Of a DNA stretch of 64,000 bases, positions 27,305 to 36,011 are shown one piece after another. Both the position numbers and the translations under genes were made by a program. Source of the DNA: Paenibacillus sp. MBLB1832 (lineage in GTDB: Bacteria > Bacillota > Bacilli > Paenibacillales > NBRC-103111); contig NZ_CP130319.1 in the NCBI RefSeq assembly GCF_032271945.1, positions 1,197,001 through 1,261,000 on the forward strand, written 5' to 3'. The notes beneath the pieces were generated by a model. That model made no database searches and was not told the DNA's origin. It worked only from the letters and a program-made list of their open reading frames with translations. Position 1 is the stretch's first letter, and every line of letters begins with the position of its first letter.

Positions 27305-28117
27305 TTATTTAACATCAAGACCAACGAAAGCCTCGCGCACGCGATTCCAAAACGGGAAGGACCGAAAACGTGCAAATTTCACTTTCACATTGGACGCTAC
27401 GCGGCAGCGGATGGACACGACATCATTTCGCTGCATGTATAAATGATCCAGGGACAACAACATGTTCTGCTGTGCTTTGGGATAAATGTCACAATGATGA
27501 TGCTTCGGCAGGATCATCGAAGATCCTAGTGTTCGGTATACGCGATTGTTAATTGACGCGATCTCGGCGATCTGAATAGCTTCCAGCGATGGATGTACCA
27601 TTGCGCCGCCCAAGCTCTTGTTATATGCGGTACTTCCAGCAGGTGAGGAAATACAAATGCCGTCCCCACGGAACATTTCGAACATCTCATTGTTGACATC
27701 TAACCTAGCCACCAGTGAAACTTCAATCCCACGGAGCGTGAACTCATTTAACGCTAAGTGCGTTTCCACACCTTTTTCGGTTGTAATTTCAATCTCAACG
27801 ACAGGGTAACGGACCACCTGTAGTTCCTCTGGCGTTGCAACATTGAACATCAGTGATGCTAGATGATCAAGCTCATCAGGCTTCCAATCGGCAAAAAAGC
27901 CAAGGTGCCCCGTATGAATCCCGACAAAAGCAATATGCTCGAGTTGTCCAACATATTGATGGAACGCTTGGAGCATCGTGCCGTCACCGCCAATCGACAA
28001 GACGATATCCGGGTGCTCTTCATCCCTCGGCATGCCATGCTCAGCGGCGAGAGCGTGGAACCTTTCGGTCAGCCCTTTGGAGATGACATCCCCTCGTTCA
28101 ATGACGTTATATTTCAA
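27305..28117 (-). CDS. nadK: NAD kinase
   Basis: A 270-residue cytoplasmic enzyme phosphorylating NAD to NADP. The signature 'VLSIGGDGTMLQAFH' carries the GGDG motif and catalytic Asp. 'GIHTGHLGFFADW' and 'SSPAGSTAYNKSLGG' are the other family blocks. TTG 28117 is chosen since TAGGAGG sits 8 bases before it; 32 further upstream in-frame codons look like antisense noise. Confidence 0.93.
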   Translation of the reverse strand: MKYNVIERGDVISKGLTERFHALAAEHGMPRDEEHPDIVLSIGGDGTMLQAFHQYVGQLEHIAFVGIHTGHLGFFADWKPDELDHLASLMFNVATPEELQVVRYPVVEIEITTEKGVETHLALNEFTLRGIEVSLVARLDVNNEMFEMFRGDGICISSPAGSTAYNKSLGGAMVHPSLEAIQIAEIASINNRVYRTLGSSMILPKHHHCDIYPKAQQNMLLSLDHLYMQRNDVVSIRCRVASNVKVKFARFRSFPFWNRVREAFVGLDVK

Positions 28118-28169
28118 TCGTGTTCCTCCTAAACGTAAGCGTGTACTTCGTTGTTCGTCATGATCTATT

Positions 28170-28841
28170 TTAGTAGCTGGAGCAGTACGAATCAATTTCT
28201 TGCATGATGGCATCAGGGGTATGTCGGAATTCTACTGCAATACGATAGGAATCATTGCTGAAATGCGTGACCCGTATGATCTCCCCAAACAGCGTAACAG
28301 GTTGATCAAATGTAGGAAGGATGAAGCTGAACTCCAGAAAAAGCGGTATAAATAGCCGATTCGTTGTAACAAAAGACAGTCCGCCAGCACTGATATCAAG
28401 CAGTTGTCCAGTAAATGCAACACTTTTCTGAGCCGAAATCCCTCGGATCCCAGCTACACGTATCGTGACAGGCGTTCGCTGCGCAAGCTTTGCTCGTACA
28501 TTTCGTCGGTTCTGATACAGAAAAGTTTCTTCTGGCAGAGAGAGCGTCAAATAACATATCGTCTTCTTCAGTTCAAGCTGTACCAAATCCACATAGCCGT
28601 AATATAAAACGGGGCCATCACGAAAAGAAAATTCAATAAACGACACATGAGATAACTTGTCAAAAGGAAATAAACCTAACTGTTCTTGATACACAGTTAT
28701 CGAATTTTCACTTATTTTGTCGATAGTGAAATGATCCTCGAAACAAAAAGGCTGGCCATCTTTGCACTCGCCAACAATGATGATATGACACTCCTGATTG
28801 GGAGAGATCGATGCCAATTCTAGTACCTTATTCCAATCCAT
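28170..28841 (-). CDS. PilZ-domain c-di-GMP binding protein
   Basis: A 223-residue protein. An N-terminal ~100-residue YcgR-like domain is followed by a PilZ domain whose c-di-GMP motifs are 'QNRRNVRAKL' (R-x3-R) and 'DISAGGLSF' (D-x-S-x2-G). It likely brakes motility or alters another target when c-di-GMP rises. A diguanylate cyclase is encoded 5.5 kb away at 34304. It is a single gene with a short spacer to the NAD kinase gene (about 50 bases), possibly one transcript. Confidence 0.85.
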   Translation of the reverse strand: MDWNKVLELASISPNQECHIIIVGECKDGQPFCFEDHFTIDKISENSITVYQEQLGLFPFDKLSHVSFIEFSFRDGPVLYYGYVDLVQLELKKTICYLTLSLPEETFLYQNRRNVRAKLAQRTPVTIRVAGIRGISAQKSVAFTGQLLDISAGGLSFVTTNRLFIPLFLEFSFILPTFDQPVTLFGEIIRVTHFSNDSYRIAVEFRHTPDAIMQEIDSYCSSY

Positions 28842-28930
28842 AGCATCACCAAGTAGTTAGATTTACATGCACATCTGCCTATACATTCAGTAAATTCTCT
28901 TCTCATCATAAGTGATCTAGGACAATAAGA

Positions 28931-28950
28931 AAAGCCCCAAATGGGGCTAA
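28931..28950 (-). terminator. Terminator of the alpha-glucan phosphorylase gene
   Basis: Perfect stem AGCCCC / GGGGCT around AAAT, with a T run on the leftward strand. Confidence 0.8.
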
Positions 28951-28999
28951 AGCAAAGGAAATCTTATACGGTTTCGGATTGCGTAAACGTCTTGCTTAT

Positions 29000-31549
29000 T
29001 TAAGTTAACGTGCTTGTAACTAACGACAACTCAAAAGAGTGGGCGAAGTTGTTAGAGATGGGGCGCACACGAATCGAGAAATGCGGACCATGAATCAGAT
29101 GCGAGGGTATCGTCGCTTGGAATCGCTGTGCTTGGTCGACGATTTCGCCAATAGGCGACATTAGCACCATTTTTTGCTCCCATAGTTCGCCATTTTCCTC
29201 ATAATAAATAACCTCAACAGCCGTATCCTGCGGCCAAATCGGACCGAAATGAATGTGAGCCGTGATTACCTTCGTCGATGGGGTGATCTCATCCAATGGG
29301 ATCTCGGACGTCGTTTTATCCGATTGATCATCGATCCCCATAATTTTCACCTGATGCCAATTCGTTCGGATGAATTGCTTATAATCGGCGACCTTGGTAG
29401 CCACTTCATACTGATTCGCGACGAAAAGACGAGCACGCTTGGCGGTAGGGAGGTAGGTCTGGGTTGTGTAGTCCTGCACCATGCGATGCGTGTTGTAAAC
29501 AGGACTTAGCGATTGAATCGAGCGTTTCATCCGTCCAATCCATTGATGCGGAACCTCGCCTTGATTGTAGTAGAGGGGAATGATCTCATTCTCCAGCAAA
29601 TGGTAGATCGCTCGGGTGTTCTCCTTCTCCTGCGCGGCCCAATCCGCCGCTCCCGTTGAGCCAATGGCCCAACCGTTCGTTCCGTTGTAGCCTTCTTCCC
29701 ACCAGCCGTCCAGGACGCTGAAATTAAGCACGCCGTTCATCGCTGCTTTCTGGCCGCTGGTGCCGCTTGCCTCGAGAGGCCTGCGGGGATTATTCAACCA
29801 AACATCGACCCCTTGCACGAGATAGCGGGCCATGTGGATATCATAATTTTCGAGAATGACAATTTTGCCGAGAAATTCTTTCAACTGTGATATGCGATAA
29901 ATTTCTCTTATCAATTCTTGCCCTGGATAATCAGCAGGGTGGGCTTTACCTGCGAAAATAAACTGAACCGGCCGATCTGGGTCATTAATTATTTTTCTCA
30001 AACGGTACAAGTCATTGAAAATGAGGTTAGCTCGTTTGTAGGTAGCAAAGCGCCGCGCGAAGCCGATGGTTAGTGCTTTAGGATTCAAATAAGAACGAAC
30101 CTCCTCAATGCGCTCTGAGGATTCTCCGTTACGTGCCCGCTGCTCCATTAGGCTCTTGCGTGCGTAGCGCACCAGTTCCCCCTTCAGATGCTGATGCACG
30201 TTCCAAATTGATTCATCGGGAATGAGGTCGATCTGCTCCCATTGATGCGGGTTGGCTTGTTCCGCTCGCCAAGTCCCTGGAAGGAAACGATCGAAGAGCT
30301 CCTTCCACTGCGGTGCTGTCCATGTGTCGAGATGGACACCGTTCGTAATCGACCCGATGGGTACCTCGCTGGCGTCCACATGGCCATGGAACTCCTTAAA
30401 CATTTCGCGGGAGACTTGACCGTGCAATTTGCTTACCCCGTTACGAAGCCCAGAAGTATTCATAGCCAGATGGGTCATATTGAATTGATGGGATTTATGG
30501 TCCAGTCCGAGCCCAATTATGTCTTGCTTATGCTTCGGAATTTCTCGGAACAAGGAGCTGAGATAATGCTCAATCATATGGATTGAAAAAGTATCATGCC
30601 CCGCAGGGACAGGTGTATGGGTCGTAAATACGGTTGCAGAACGGACGGTTTCCACCGCCACATGAAAAGGAAGACCGAGATGCAGCAACTCTTTTAGCCG
30701 CTCCAAAGCAAGGAAGGCCGCATGTCCCTCGTTGATATGGTACACATTCGGATAAATCCCCAGCGCTCGCAGCGCACGGACTCCGCCGATGCCGAGCACG
30801 ATTTCCTGAGCGATGCGCATCTCTTGGTTCCCGCCGTACAGTTGTGCGGTCAGCGAGCGATCGCCTTCGTTATTCGCGTCGTGATCGCTGTCGAGCAGAT
30901 AGACGAGGTTGCGTCCCACGCGAACTGCCCAGACGAGTAGTGTAATGATACGGCCTGTCAAATCGACCGTAACGGTAAGTTGTTTATCATCCTGAAGGAC
31001 AGGGTGGAGGGGAAGTTGATGAAAATCATACGGGAACAACTCCGTTTGTTGATTGCCGGAGGCATCGATCTTTTGCGTGAAATAGCCTTTCTTGTAGAGG
31101 AGGCCGATGCCTGCCAAAGGAAGACCAAGGTCACTGGCTGATTTGATATGGTCGCCAGCAAGGATGCCTAGCCCGCCAGAATAAATCGGCAGCGATTCAT
31201 GAAAACCGAATTCAGCGGAGAAATAAGCAATCTGCACATAACCTGCATCGGTATGATGATTCTGATACCACGCTGGGTCGTTCATATACGCATCCAATCT
31301 TGTTATCACGCGGTGGTAGCTATCAAGAAAATCTTGATTATGGCTAAGCGCTTCCAGTTGGGAAGCGTCTACCGCGTGCAGCAGGCGCACGGGGTTATGA
31401 CCTGATTGTTTCCATTTTTCGACATCTATACGTTCAAAAAGCCCCAAAGCATCCCAATTCCAGCTGAACCACAAATTGTAGGCAAGCTCGTTAAGTCGCG
31501 CTATCGATGGGGGTAAGATTGTAGCCTCATGGGGGGCTGCTGCTATCAT
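29000..31549 (-). CDS. glgP: Alpha-glucan (glycogen/maltodextrin) phosphorylase, GT35
   Basis: An 849-residue phosphorylase of the type starting with a DUF3417 domain ('LNELAYNLWFSWNWDAL'). 'SAEFGFHESLPIYSGGLG' and the PLP-lysine region 'EASGTSGQKAAMNG' mark the GT35 catalytic core. It releases glucose 1-phosphate from alpha-1,4-glucans. ATG 31549 follows GGGAGAGAATATACA. The frame extends to 31645 but overlaps the end of ylbJ without a ribosome site. It lacks neighbouring glg genes. Confidence 0.95.
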   Translation of the reverse strand: MIAAAPHEATILPPSIARLNELAYNLWFSWNWDALGLFERIDVEKWKQSGHNPVRLLHAVDASQLEALSHNQDFLDSYHRVITRLDAYMNDPAWYQNHHTDAGYVQIAYFSAEFGFHESLPIYSGGLGILAGDHIKSASDLGLPLAGIGLLYKKGYFTQKIDASGNQQTELFPYDFHQLPLHPVLQDDKQLTVTVDLTGRIITLLVWAVRVGRNLVYLLDSDHDANNEGDRSLTAQLYGGNQEMRIAQEIVLGIGGVRALRALGIYPNVYHINEGHAAFLALERLKELLHLGLPFHVAVETVRSATVFTTHTPVPAGHDTFSIHMIEHYLSSLFREIPKHKQDIIGLGLDHKSHQFNMTHLAMNTSGLRNGVSKLHGQVSREMFKEFHGHVDASEVPIGSITNGVHLDTWTAPQWKELFDRFLPGTWRAEQANPHQWEQIDLIPDESIWNVHQHLKGELVRYARKSLMEQRARNGESSERIEEVRSYLNPKALTIGFARRFATYKRANLIFNDLYRLRKIINDPDRPVQFIFAGKAHPADYPGQELIREIYRISQLKEFLGKIVILENYDIHMARYLVQGVDVWLNNPRRPLEASGTSGQKAAMNGVLNFSVLDGWWEEGYNGTNGWAIGSTGAADWAAQEKENTRAIYHLLENEIIPLYYNQGEVPHQWIGRMKRSIQSLSPVYNTHRMVQDYTTQTYLPTAKRARLFVANQYEVATKVADYKQFIRTNWHQVKIMGIDDQSDKTTSEIPLDEITPSTKVITAHIHFGPIWPQDTAVEVIYYEENGELWEQKMVLMSPIGEIVDQAQRFQATIPSHLIHGPHFSIRVRPISNNFAHSFELSLVTSTLT

Positions 31550-31592
31550 TGTATATTCTCTCCCTTTAATTGCTTGATCGTTGTTTCCCATA

Positions 31593-32834
31593 TTATCTTG
31601 TTCCACCAACCTTTTCATACACCAGTTTAAGTAAGGAATATGCAAGGAAGAGACTCATGATGACTGCAAAAGAACCAACAAAGACCATCGCACTTATAGG
31701 GAAAATGAGTTTTAGATAGCTTGTAATGGGGGAGGCAGCTTCGTAGACAGGCTTGAAAACAGCCTGCGGACTCCTGAACTTCTGCATAGGCTCCCATATA
31801 AGGAGAACAATAGCCCCAGAGAGCATCGCATGGAGCAGTCGAGCGAACAAAAAAGGCAAGTAGCGCAGATTGGTATGGCTTAACAAACTGACAATCTGAG
31901 CGTGAACTGACATCCCGCCCCATGAGAGGATGAACGCTCCGATGGCTACTTTGCTTGCGAGGGCTAATTCTGCTGGCGCGCCTCCAGCTGCCTTGGCCCC
32001 AAGGGTGACTTCGAATAAGCCATTCATGACCGCTTGTGCTAATTCGTGAGGGAGTCCTGTGAACGTTAACAAGGAGGTAATGAGGAAATAGAACACATTC
32101 ATAACCTGAGCCGAAGTTAGAATTTCTAGAACGACAGAGAAGAAGACGACAAGTCCTCCCACGACGAAAATTAAACGAAGTGACTGGATGATGGATTGGC
32201 TCAGTAACATCCCAATAGGTCTTCCGTCATGGATTCTCGCCGAGTGCATAGTCTCCAAGGCTCGCTTCCCAATCCAACCTTGGTTGGTCTGGGAATGGGC
32301 AGGTGTAGGGATGCTCTTCCTGCCATGAAATCGCATGAGCAAGCCGATAAGCAGCGAGCCGCCATAATGGGCGATAGCTAGAATCATGGCCAAGGAGGCA
32401 TCGTGAAAGAAACCGATGGACACAGCGCCGATGAGGAAGATTGGATCTGAGCTCGTCGTAAAGGCAACCAGCCGCTCTCCCTCTTCCCGATTCACAAGCT
32501 TCTGCTCCCATAGTTGAGAGGTTAGCTTAGCCCCGATGGGATAACCAGAAGCAAAGCCCATGGCCATGACGAATCCGCCAATGCCAGGAATCCGAAAGAC
32601 AGGCCGCATCATGGGATCAAGCAGCGTTCCGAAGAAATGAACGATGCCGAAGCCAAGCATGATTTCGGAGATAACGAAGAAGGGAAATAAGGCGGGGAAC
32701 AGCACGTCCCACCAAATAGAAACACCGCGTAAAGCCGCTTGAAACCCGTCATGCGGAAACATGACTAAGCATACAATGATGGCAAGAATCACGAATGAGA
32801 TGAGCAGGGCAGGGGTGAAGTCACGTTTGGGCAT
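31593..32834 (-). CDS. ylbJ: Sporulation integral membrane protein YlbJ
   Basis: A 413-residue protein with about eight membrane segments. It has nucleoside-recognition-like (Gate) features such as 'WWDVLFPALFPFFVISEIML' and 'GFASGYPIGAKLTSQLW', and 'TTSSDPIFLIGAVSIGFF'. In B. subtilis ylbJ is sigma-E dependent and required for heat-resistant spores. GAGGAGGTTTCATCGCTT precedes ATG 32834. The glgP start lies 43 bases downstream on the same strand, so the two may share a transcript. Confidence 0.93.
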   Translation of the reverse strand: MPKRDFTPALLISFVILAIIVCLVMFPHDGFQAALRGVSIWWDVLFPALFPFFVISEIMLGFGIVHFFGTLLDPMMRPVFRIPGIGGFVMAMGFASGYPIGAKLTSQLWEQKLVNREEGERLVAFTTSSDPIFLIGAVSIGFFHDASLAMILAIAHYGGSLLIGLLMRFHGRKSIPTPAHSQTNQGWIGKRALETMHSARIHDGRPIGMLLSQSIIQSLRLIFVVGGLVVFFSVVLEILTSAQVMNVFYFLITSLLTFTGLPHELAQAVMNGLFEVTLGAKAAGGAPAELALASKVAIGAFILSWGGMSVHAQIVSLLSHTNLRYLPFLFARLLHAMLSGAIVLLIWEPMQKFRSPQAVFKPVYEAASPITSYLKLIFPISAMVFVGSFAVIMSLFLAYSLLKLVYEKVGGTR

Positions 32835-32985
32835 AAGCGATGAAACCTCCTCTTACTCAACTATATGAAAGGAATAGGACATACATGCCGTCCCGAATTT
32901 CTTAGTCTTTAGTACTGTTAAGTCCCTGTTTTTATGGTAAAATAGAACTAGGTGAGAAGAATCCTATACATCGGGAGTGATTCAA

Positions 32986-33078
32986 ATGACAGGTGTCATT
33001 GCCGGGATTGTAGTCTGTATGTTTGTGTTTGTCATTCGAGAAACGCTGATGCACGCAGGGGATGAGGATTTATATTGA
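32986..33078 (+). CDS. 30-residue single-span membrane peptide
   Basis: A frame 'MTGVIAGIVVCMFVFVIRET' with a polar tail 'LMHAGDEDLY'. GGGAGTGATTCAA before the ATG is a good ribosome site. It lies 23 bases upstream of the haemoglobin gene, on the same strand. No family is recognised; it may be a small membrane protein. Confidence 0.5.
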   Translation: MTGVIAGIVVCMFVFVIRETLMHAGDEDLY

Positions 33079-33101
33079 TTCAGAATTGAGAGGATTACCG
33101 C

Positions 33102-33494
33102 ATGTCACAGAATGACAACAGCACAATATATGAAATGATGGGAGGAGCGGAATCGATTCGTCGGTTGGTAGAAGTCTTTTACTCGAAAGTGCAGAAGGAA
33201 CCCTTACTTTCACCGCTTTTTCCCGCTAATATATCGCCCGTTATTGAGAAGCAAATTATGTTCTTGACCCAATTTTTCGGGGGGCCTACCCTATATTCCG
33301 ATAGCCATGGGCATCCGATGATGCGAGCGAGGCATTTGCCTTTTCCAGTTACCAAAGAACGCGCTGATGCGTGGTTAGGTTGTATGCAAGACGCGATGGA
33401 TGATGTGGGAATGCCTGCGGATTTAAAGACTTTTATGATAGATCGTTTAAGAGGACCAGCGTATCATTTCGTGAACACAACCGAGGAAGAGTAA
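33102..33494 (+). CDS. Group II truncated haemoglobin (YjbI-like)
   Basis: A 130-residue 2-over-2 globin. 'MMGGAESIRRLVEVFYSKV', 'LFPANISP', 'MFLTQFFGGPTLYSD' and the proximal His in 'MRARHLPFPVTKERADAWL' follow the YjbI pattern. It binds O2 or NO through haem in the cytoplasm, likely in redox stress. A 9-bp stem GAGGAAGAG / CTCTTCCTC spans its stop codon at 33483-33503. Confidence 0.93.
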   Translation: MSQNDNSTIYEMMGGAESIRRLVEVFYSKVQKEPLLSPLFPANISPVIEKQIMFLTQFFGGPTLYSDSHGHPMMRARHLPFPVTKERADAWLGCMQDAMDDVGMPADLKTFMIDRLRGPAYHFVNTTEEE

Positions 33495-33531
33495 CTCTTC
33501 CTCCCCAATTTTAGAGAAGGCGGGATTTCAT

Positions 33532-34233
33532 GTGGTCGAACCTTTATATGACATAACCGTAACTTGCAGCTTCTGCGAAAATAACTATAAGACGATGAAG
33601 GTTCGGCCTAGCTTCAAAAAAGCGAGCAAAACAGACACTGATTTCTGCTTGCATTATAAAGAGGTTAATCCTGACTATTATGTTGTACGCATTTGTCCAT
33701 TTTGCGGCTACGCGCATACGGAGAATTTCACCGATAAGTGGACGACGGCGCAGCGTGAAATCTTCTATGAGAAAGTAGCGAAAAACTGGACCATGCGGGA
33801 TTACTGCAAGGAGAGAAGCTGGGAAGATGCGCTCCAGAGCTACAAATTGGCGCTGCTCAGTGCTCAAATCCGAGACGAGAAGTCACGGGTTATCGCGGGT
33901 CTCTTGCATCATCTGGCTTGGCTGTACCGGTACAAGGAAGATACGGAGCAAGAAAAAAGGTTCCTTACTTTCGCTTTAGATGAGTATGTGAATGTGTTCG
34001 AAACCGAGGGAATGGATTTAAACAACGCAAGGCTTATGTATTTAATGGGGGAGCTTTGCCGGAGGCTGCAACGATTCCAAGAAGCCGTGAAATGGTTCTC
34101 TCGCGTGATCAATGATCGGAAGATTATGGATGCAGGGATGATTAAAGCATGCCGCGAGCAGTGGATTACAACACGTGAAGATATGCTTGCGATGCGTTTA
34201 GAACTGCCGGATGAAATGAAGCAAGCGACTTAA
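33532..34233 (+). CDS. DUF2225 family zinc-ribbon/TPR-like protein
   Basis: A 233-residue protein. An N-terminal zinc-ribbon has Cys pairs in 'VTCSFCENNYK' and 'ICPFCGYAHT'. The rest is helical and resembles TPR repeats ('LHHLAWLYRYKEDTEQEKRF'). It belongs to the DUF2225 family of unknown function, common in spore formers. GTG 33532 follows GAAGGCGGG. It lies 38 bases after the globin gene, on the same strand. Confidence 0.85.
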   Translation: MVEPLYDITVTCSFCENNYKTMKVRPSFKKASKTDTDFCLHYKEVNPDYYVVRICPFCGYAHTENFTDKWTTAQREIFYEKVAKNWTMRDYCKERSWEDALQSYKLALLSAQIRDEKSRVIAGLLHHLAWLYRYKEDTEQEKRFLTFALDEYVNVFETEGMDLNNARLMYLMGELCRRLQRFQEAVKWFSRVINDRKIMDAGMIKACREQWITTREDMLAMRLELPDEMKQAT

Positions 34234-34258
34234 GTGTGGAGGTTATAGGCGGTTAATT

Positions 34259-34319
34259 AAAAATGAACGTTTAACCATGGTGCGGAAGTTGCCGCGCGAC
34301 TGGTTAAGCGTTCATTTTT
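34259..34319. terminator. Bidirectional terminator
   Basis: Long imperfect stem AAAATGAACGTTTAACCA / TGGTTAAGCGTTCATTTT (one mismatch) between converging genes. The cyclase stop codon lies in the right arm. Confidence 0.8.
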
Positions 34320-35407
34320 TGTTCGTTCATATCGCCCTGCGTATAGAGAGTTGAGCGGTTTTTGCCCCCATGCTTGGATTGATAGAGGGCATAGTCTGCT
34401 TCTGAAATGAGTGATCGGAGATCGGCTCCCATCGACGCGGCAATGGAGATCCCAATCGAAACCGTAATCGGCAGTGTATCCAAGCTCTTCTTATGTTCAA
34501 ATACGCTAGCGACCGATGCGCATAGGTACTCGCCGTACTTCAGAACCTGCTCAGGATGAATCTCGGTACTCAGCAGTATGAATTCTTCTCCGCCATAGCG
34601 AGCGAGATAATCATTTTCAGAAATGAACTGACGGAGGACAGCGCTGACCTCTTGCAGCAACTGATCGCCTTCAAGATGACCGTATCGATCGTTATATTGT
34701 TTAAAGTTATCGAGATCAATCATCATGATAGACACTTTGCGCTTATGTAAAATGGTATCCGCGATGGGGAGGAAGCTTCTTAAATTTGGAAGCCTGGTCA
34801 GACCGTCTTGATTGGCTTGCATCTCAAGTTTGCGCTGCAGGCGCCAGCTTGTGTTCTCATCATTCACCATGACGATAATCATGACAAGTGTAGAGAAGGA
34901 AATGGCAAACATAAAAAGTTGATCCAAGGTGTATGACCAAGTTAAATGCTGTGTGACGAGCTCATAGGACACCATTCTGAGCAGGAATACGCATGCACAG
35001 AGCTGGAGTGCGAGTCGTATGGGTATATCTACGTTGTTGCGGAATTCTTTGTTGTGGAAGTATGAACTTATAAGTGCCGGGGCAAGGAGGTCTTGAGCGA
35101 TGTTGAACCAGGCGTGATGTTCTTGGGCCATAAGGCCAGTAGCCCCAGGCAAAATGGCAGAGAAGAGAGCGACAGGCAGTCCATATCGCAATCCAGCCAT
35201 GAAGATCGGCAGTGAACGGAGGTCAATGAGCCCTAGCGATGCTGGAAAAGGGACCAGCATCATAATAATGCTGGCGATACCTGTCAGAAGCGGGGCAAGA
35301 AGCCGTTCGTGTGAATCGATCAGCATTTTGCTGTGTACTTTGATCGCCAAGTAATTCAGCGTAACTAACGTACACGCACTCGTTAAAGGAATGAGATACT
35401 CATTCAT
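34304..35407 (-). CDS. Diguanylate cyclase with 5TM-LYT sensor
   Basis: A 367-residue protein. About five or six N-terminal membrane helices of the 5TMR_LYT kind (residues 1-190) precede a GGDEF domain with the active-site loop 'ARYGGEEFILLS' and 'MMIDLDNFKQYNDRYGHLEG'. It makes c-di-GMP from two GTP in response to an unknown ligand or membrane signal. The active site is intact. No inhibitory-site RxxD is obvious five residues upstream. The PilZ protein at 28170 is a possible effector. Confidence 0.92.
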   Translation of the reverse strand: MNEYLIPLTSACTLVTLNYLAIKVHSKMLIDSHERLLAPLLTGIASIIMMLVPFPASLGLIDLRSLPIFMAGLRYGLPVALFSAILPGATGLMAQEHHAWFNIAQDLLAPALISSYFHNKEFRNNVDIPIRLALQLCACVFLLRMVSYELVTQHLTWSYTLDQLFMFAISFSTLVMIIVMVNDENTSWRLQRKLEMQANQDGLTRLPNLRSFLPIADTILHKRKVSIMMIDLDNFKQYNDRYGHLEGDQLLQEVSAVLRQFISENDYLARYGGEEFILLSTEIHPEQVLKYGEYLCASVASVFEHKKSLDTLPITVSIGISIAASMGADLRSLISEADYALYQSKHGGKNRSTLYTQGDMNEQKMNA

Positions 35408-35441
35408 ATAGGGTTATTTGCTCCTTGCCGTGAACGATGAA

Positions 35442-35687
35442 TTATGAGTTGTGTTTGTTCCGTACTGGGGTGTCCGCTAATAAATAATCGCGGTCGGTAT
35501 CAATTAACGTCAACTTGTTGTGACAACAAGGGAAGACAAGTAATTTCTTTTTGCCTTCGTGTATGGAGGTTAGTTCATGAATTCGGAGCGGAAGCAAGAC
35601 ATTGGGGCTCAGACAGAAAGGACATTGGGCCACATAAACGTCCTTCATTACGATGTCGTAAGGCCATGTATTAGCAAATGGAATCAA
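35442..35687 (-). CDS. Hypothetical protein with zinc-ribbon-like cysteines
   Basis: Up to 81 residues with 'VAQCPFCLSPNVLLPLRIHE' and a later 'FPCCHNKLTLIDTDRDYL'. The Cys pattern resembles a zinc ribbon. The start is uncertain: TTG 35687 lies 3 bases after the YycC stop, and an internal ATG ('MKDVYVAQ') is a possible alternative. Function is unknown. Confidence 0.5.
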   Translation of the reverse strand: MIPFANTWPYDIVMKDVYVAQCPFCLSPNVLLPLRIHELTSIHEGKKKLLVFPCCHNKLTLIDTDRDYLLADTPVRNKHNS

Positions 35688-35690
35688 AGT

Positions 35691-35855
35691 CTACTTCGAT
35701 TCTGGCTCGCTGGTATCCGTTGCGGAATTTTTCGCGAGTTCGGCTAATTTTTGAAGCAGAATGTGTTGTGGCATATGCATGAGGTGCTCCAAAGGAATTT
35801 TAAGTTGCTCCGCCAATTTAACGGCTGTTTCTGGAGAAATTTGTAACGGTTTCAT
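35691..35855 (-). CDS. YycC-like small protein
   Basis: A 54-residue protein 'MKPLQISPETAVKLAEQL' followed by 'IPLEHLMHMPQHILLQKLAE', which is the YycC family pattern. ATG 35855 fits GGGTGAT upstream and the family start; a longer frame starts at 35873. Function is unknown. It is adjacent to the small Cys-rich frame, likely one transcript. Confidence 0.8.
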   Translation of the reverse strand: MKPLQISPETAVKLAEQLKIPLEHLMHMPQHILLQKLAELAKNSATDTSEPESK

Positions 35856-36011
35856 TATAACGTAATCACCCATCCTGTTCCATTTTAGTCAGCAGGAACT
35901 ATACATAATTGAATCATACTTTTTACCTAGAAGCAATGAGGAAGATGCGGATAGTTGGCGATTGAGTAGCGGATATGATTTAATTAAAAGTGGAAAGGAA
36001 AGGTGATCGCA

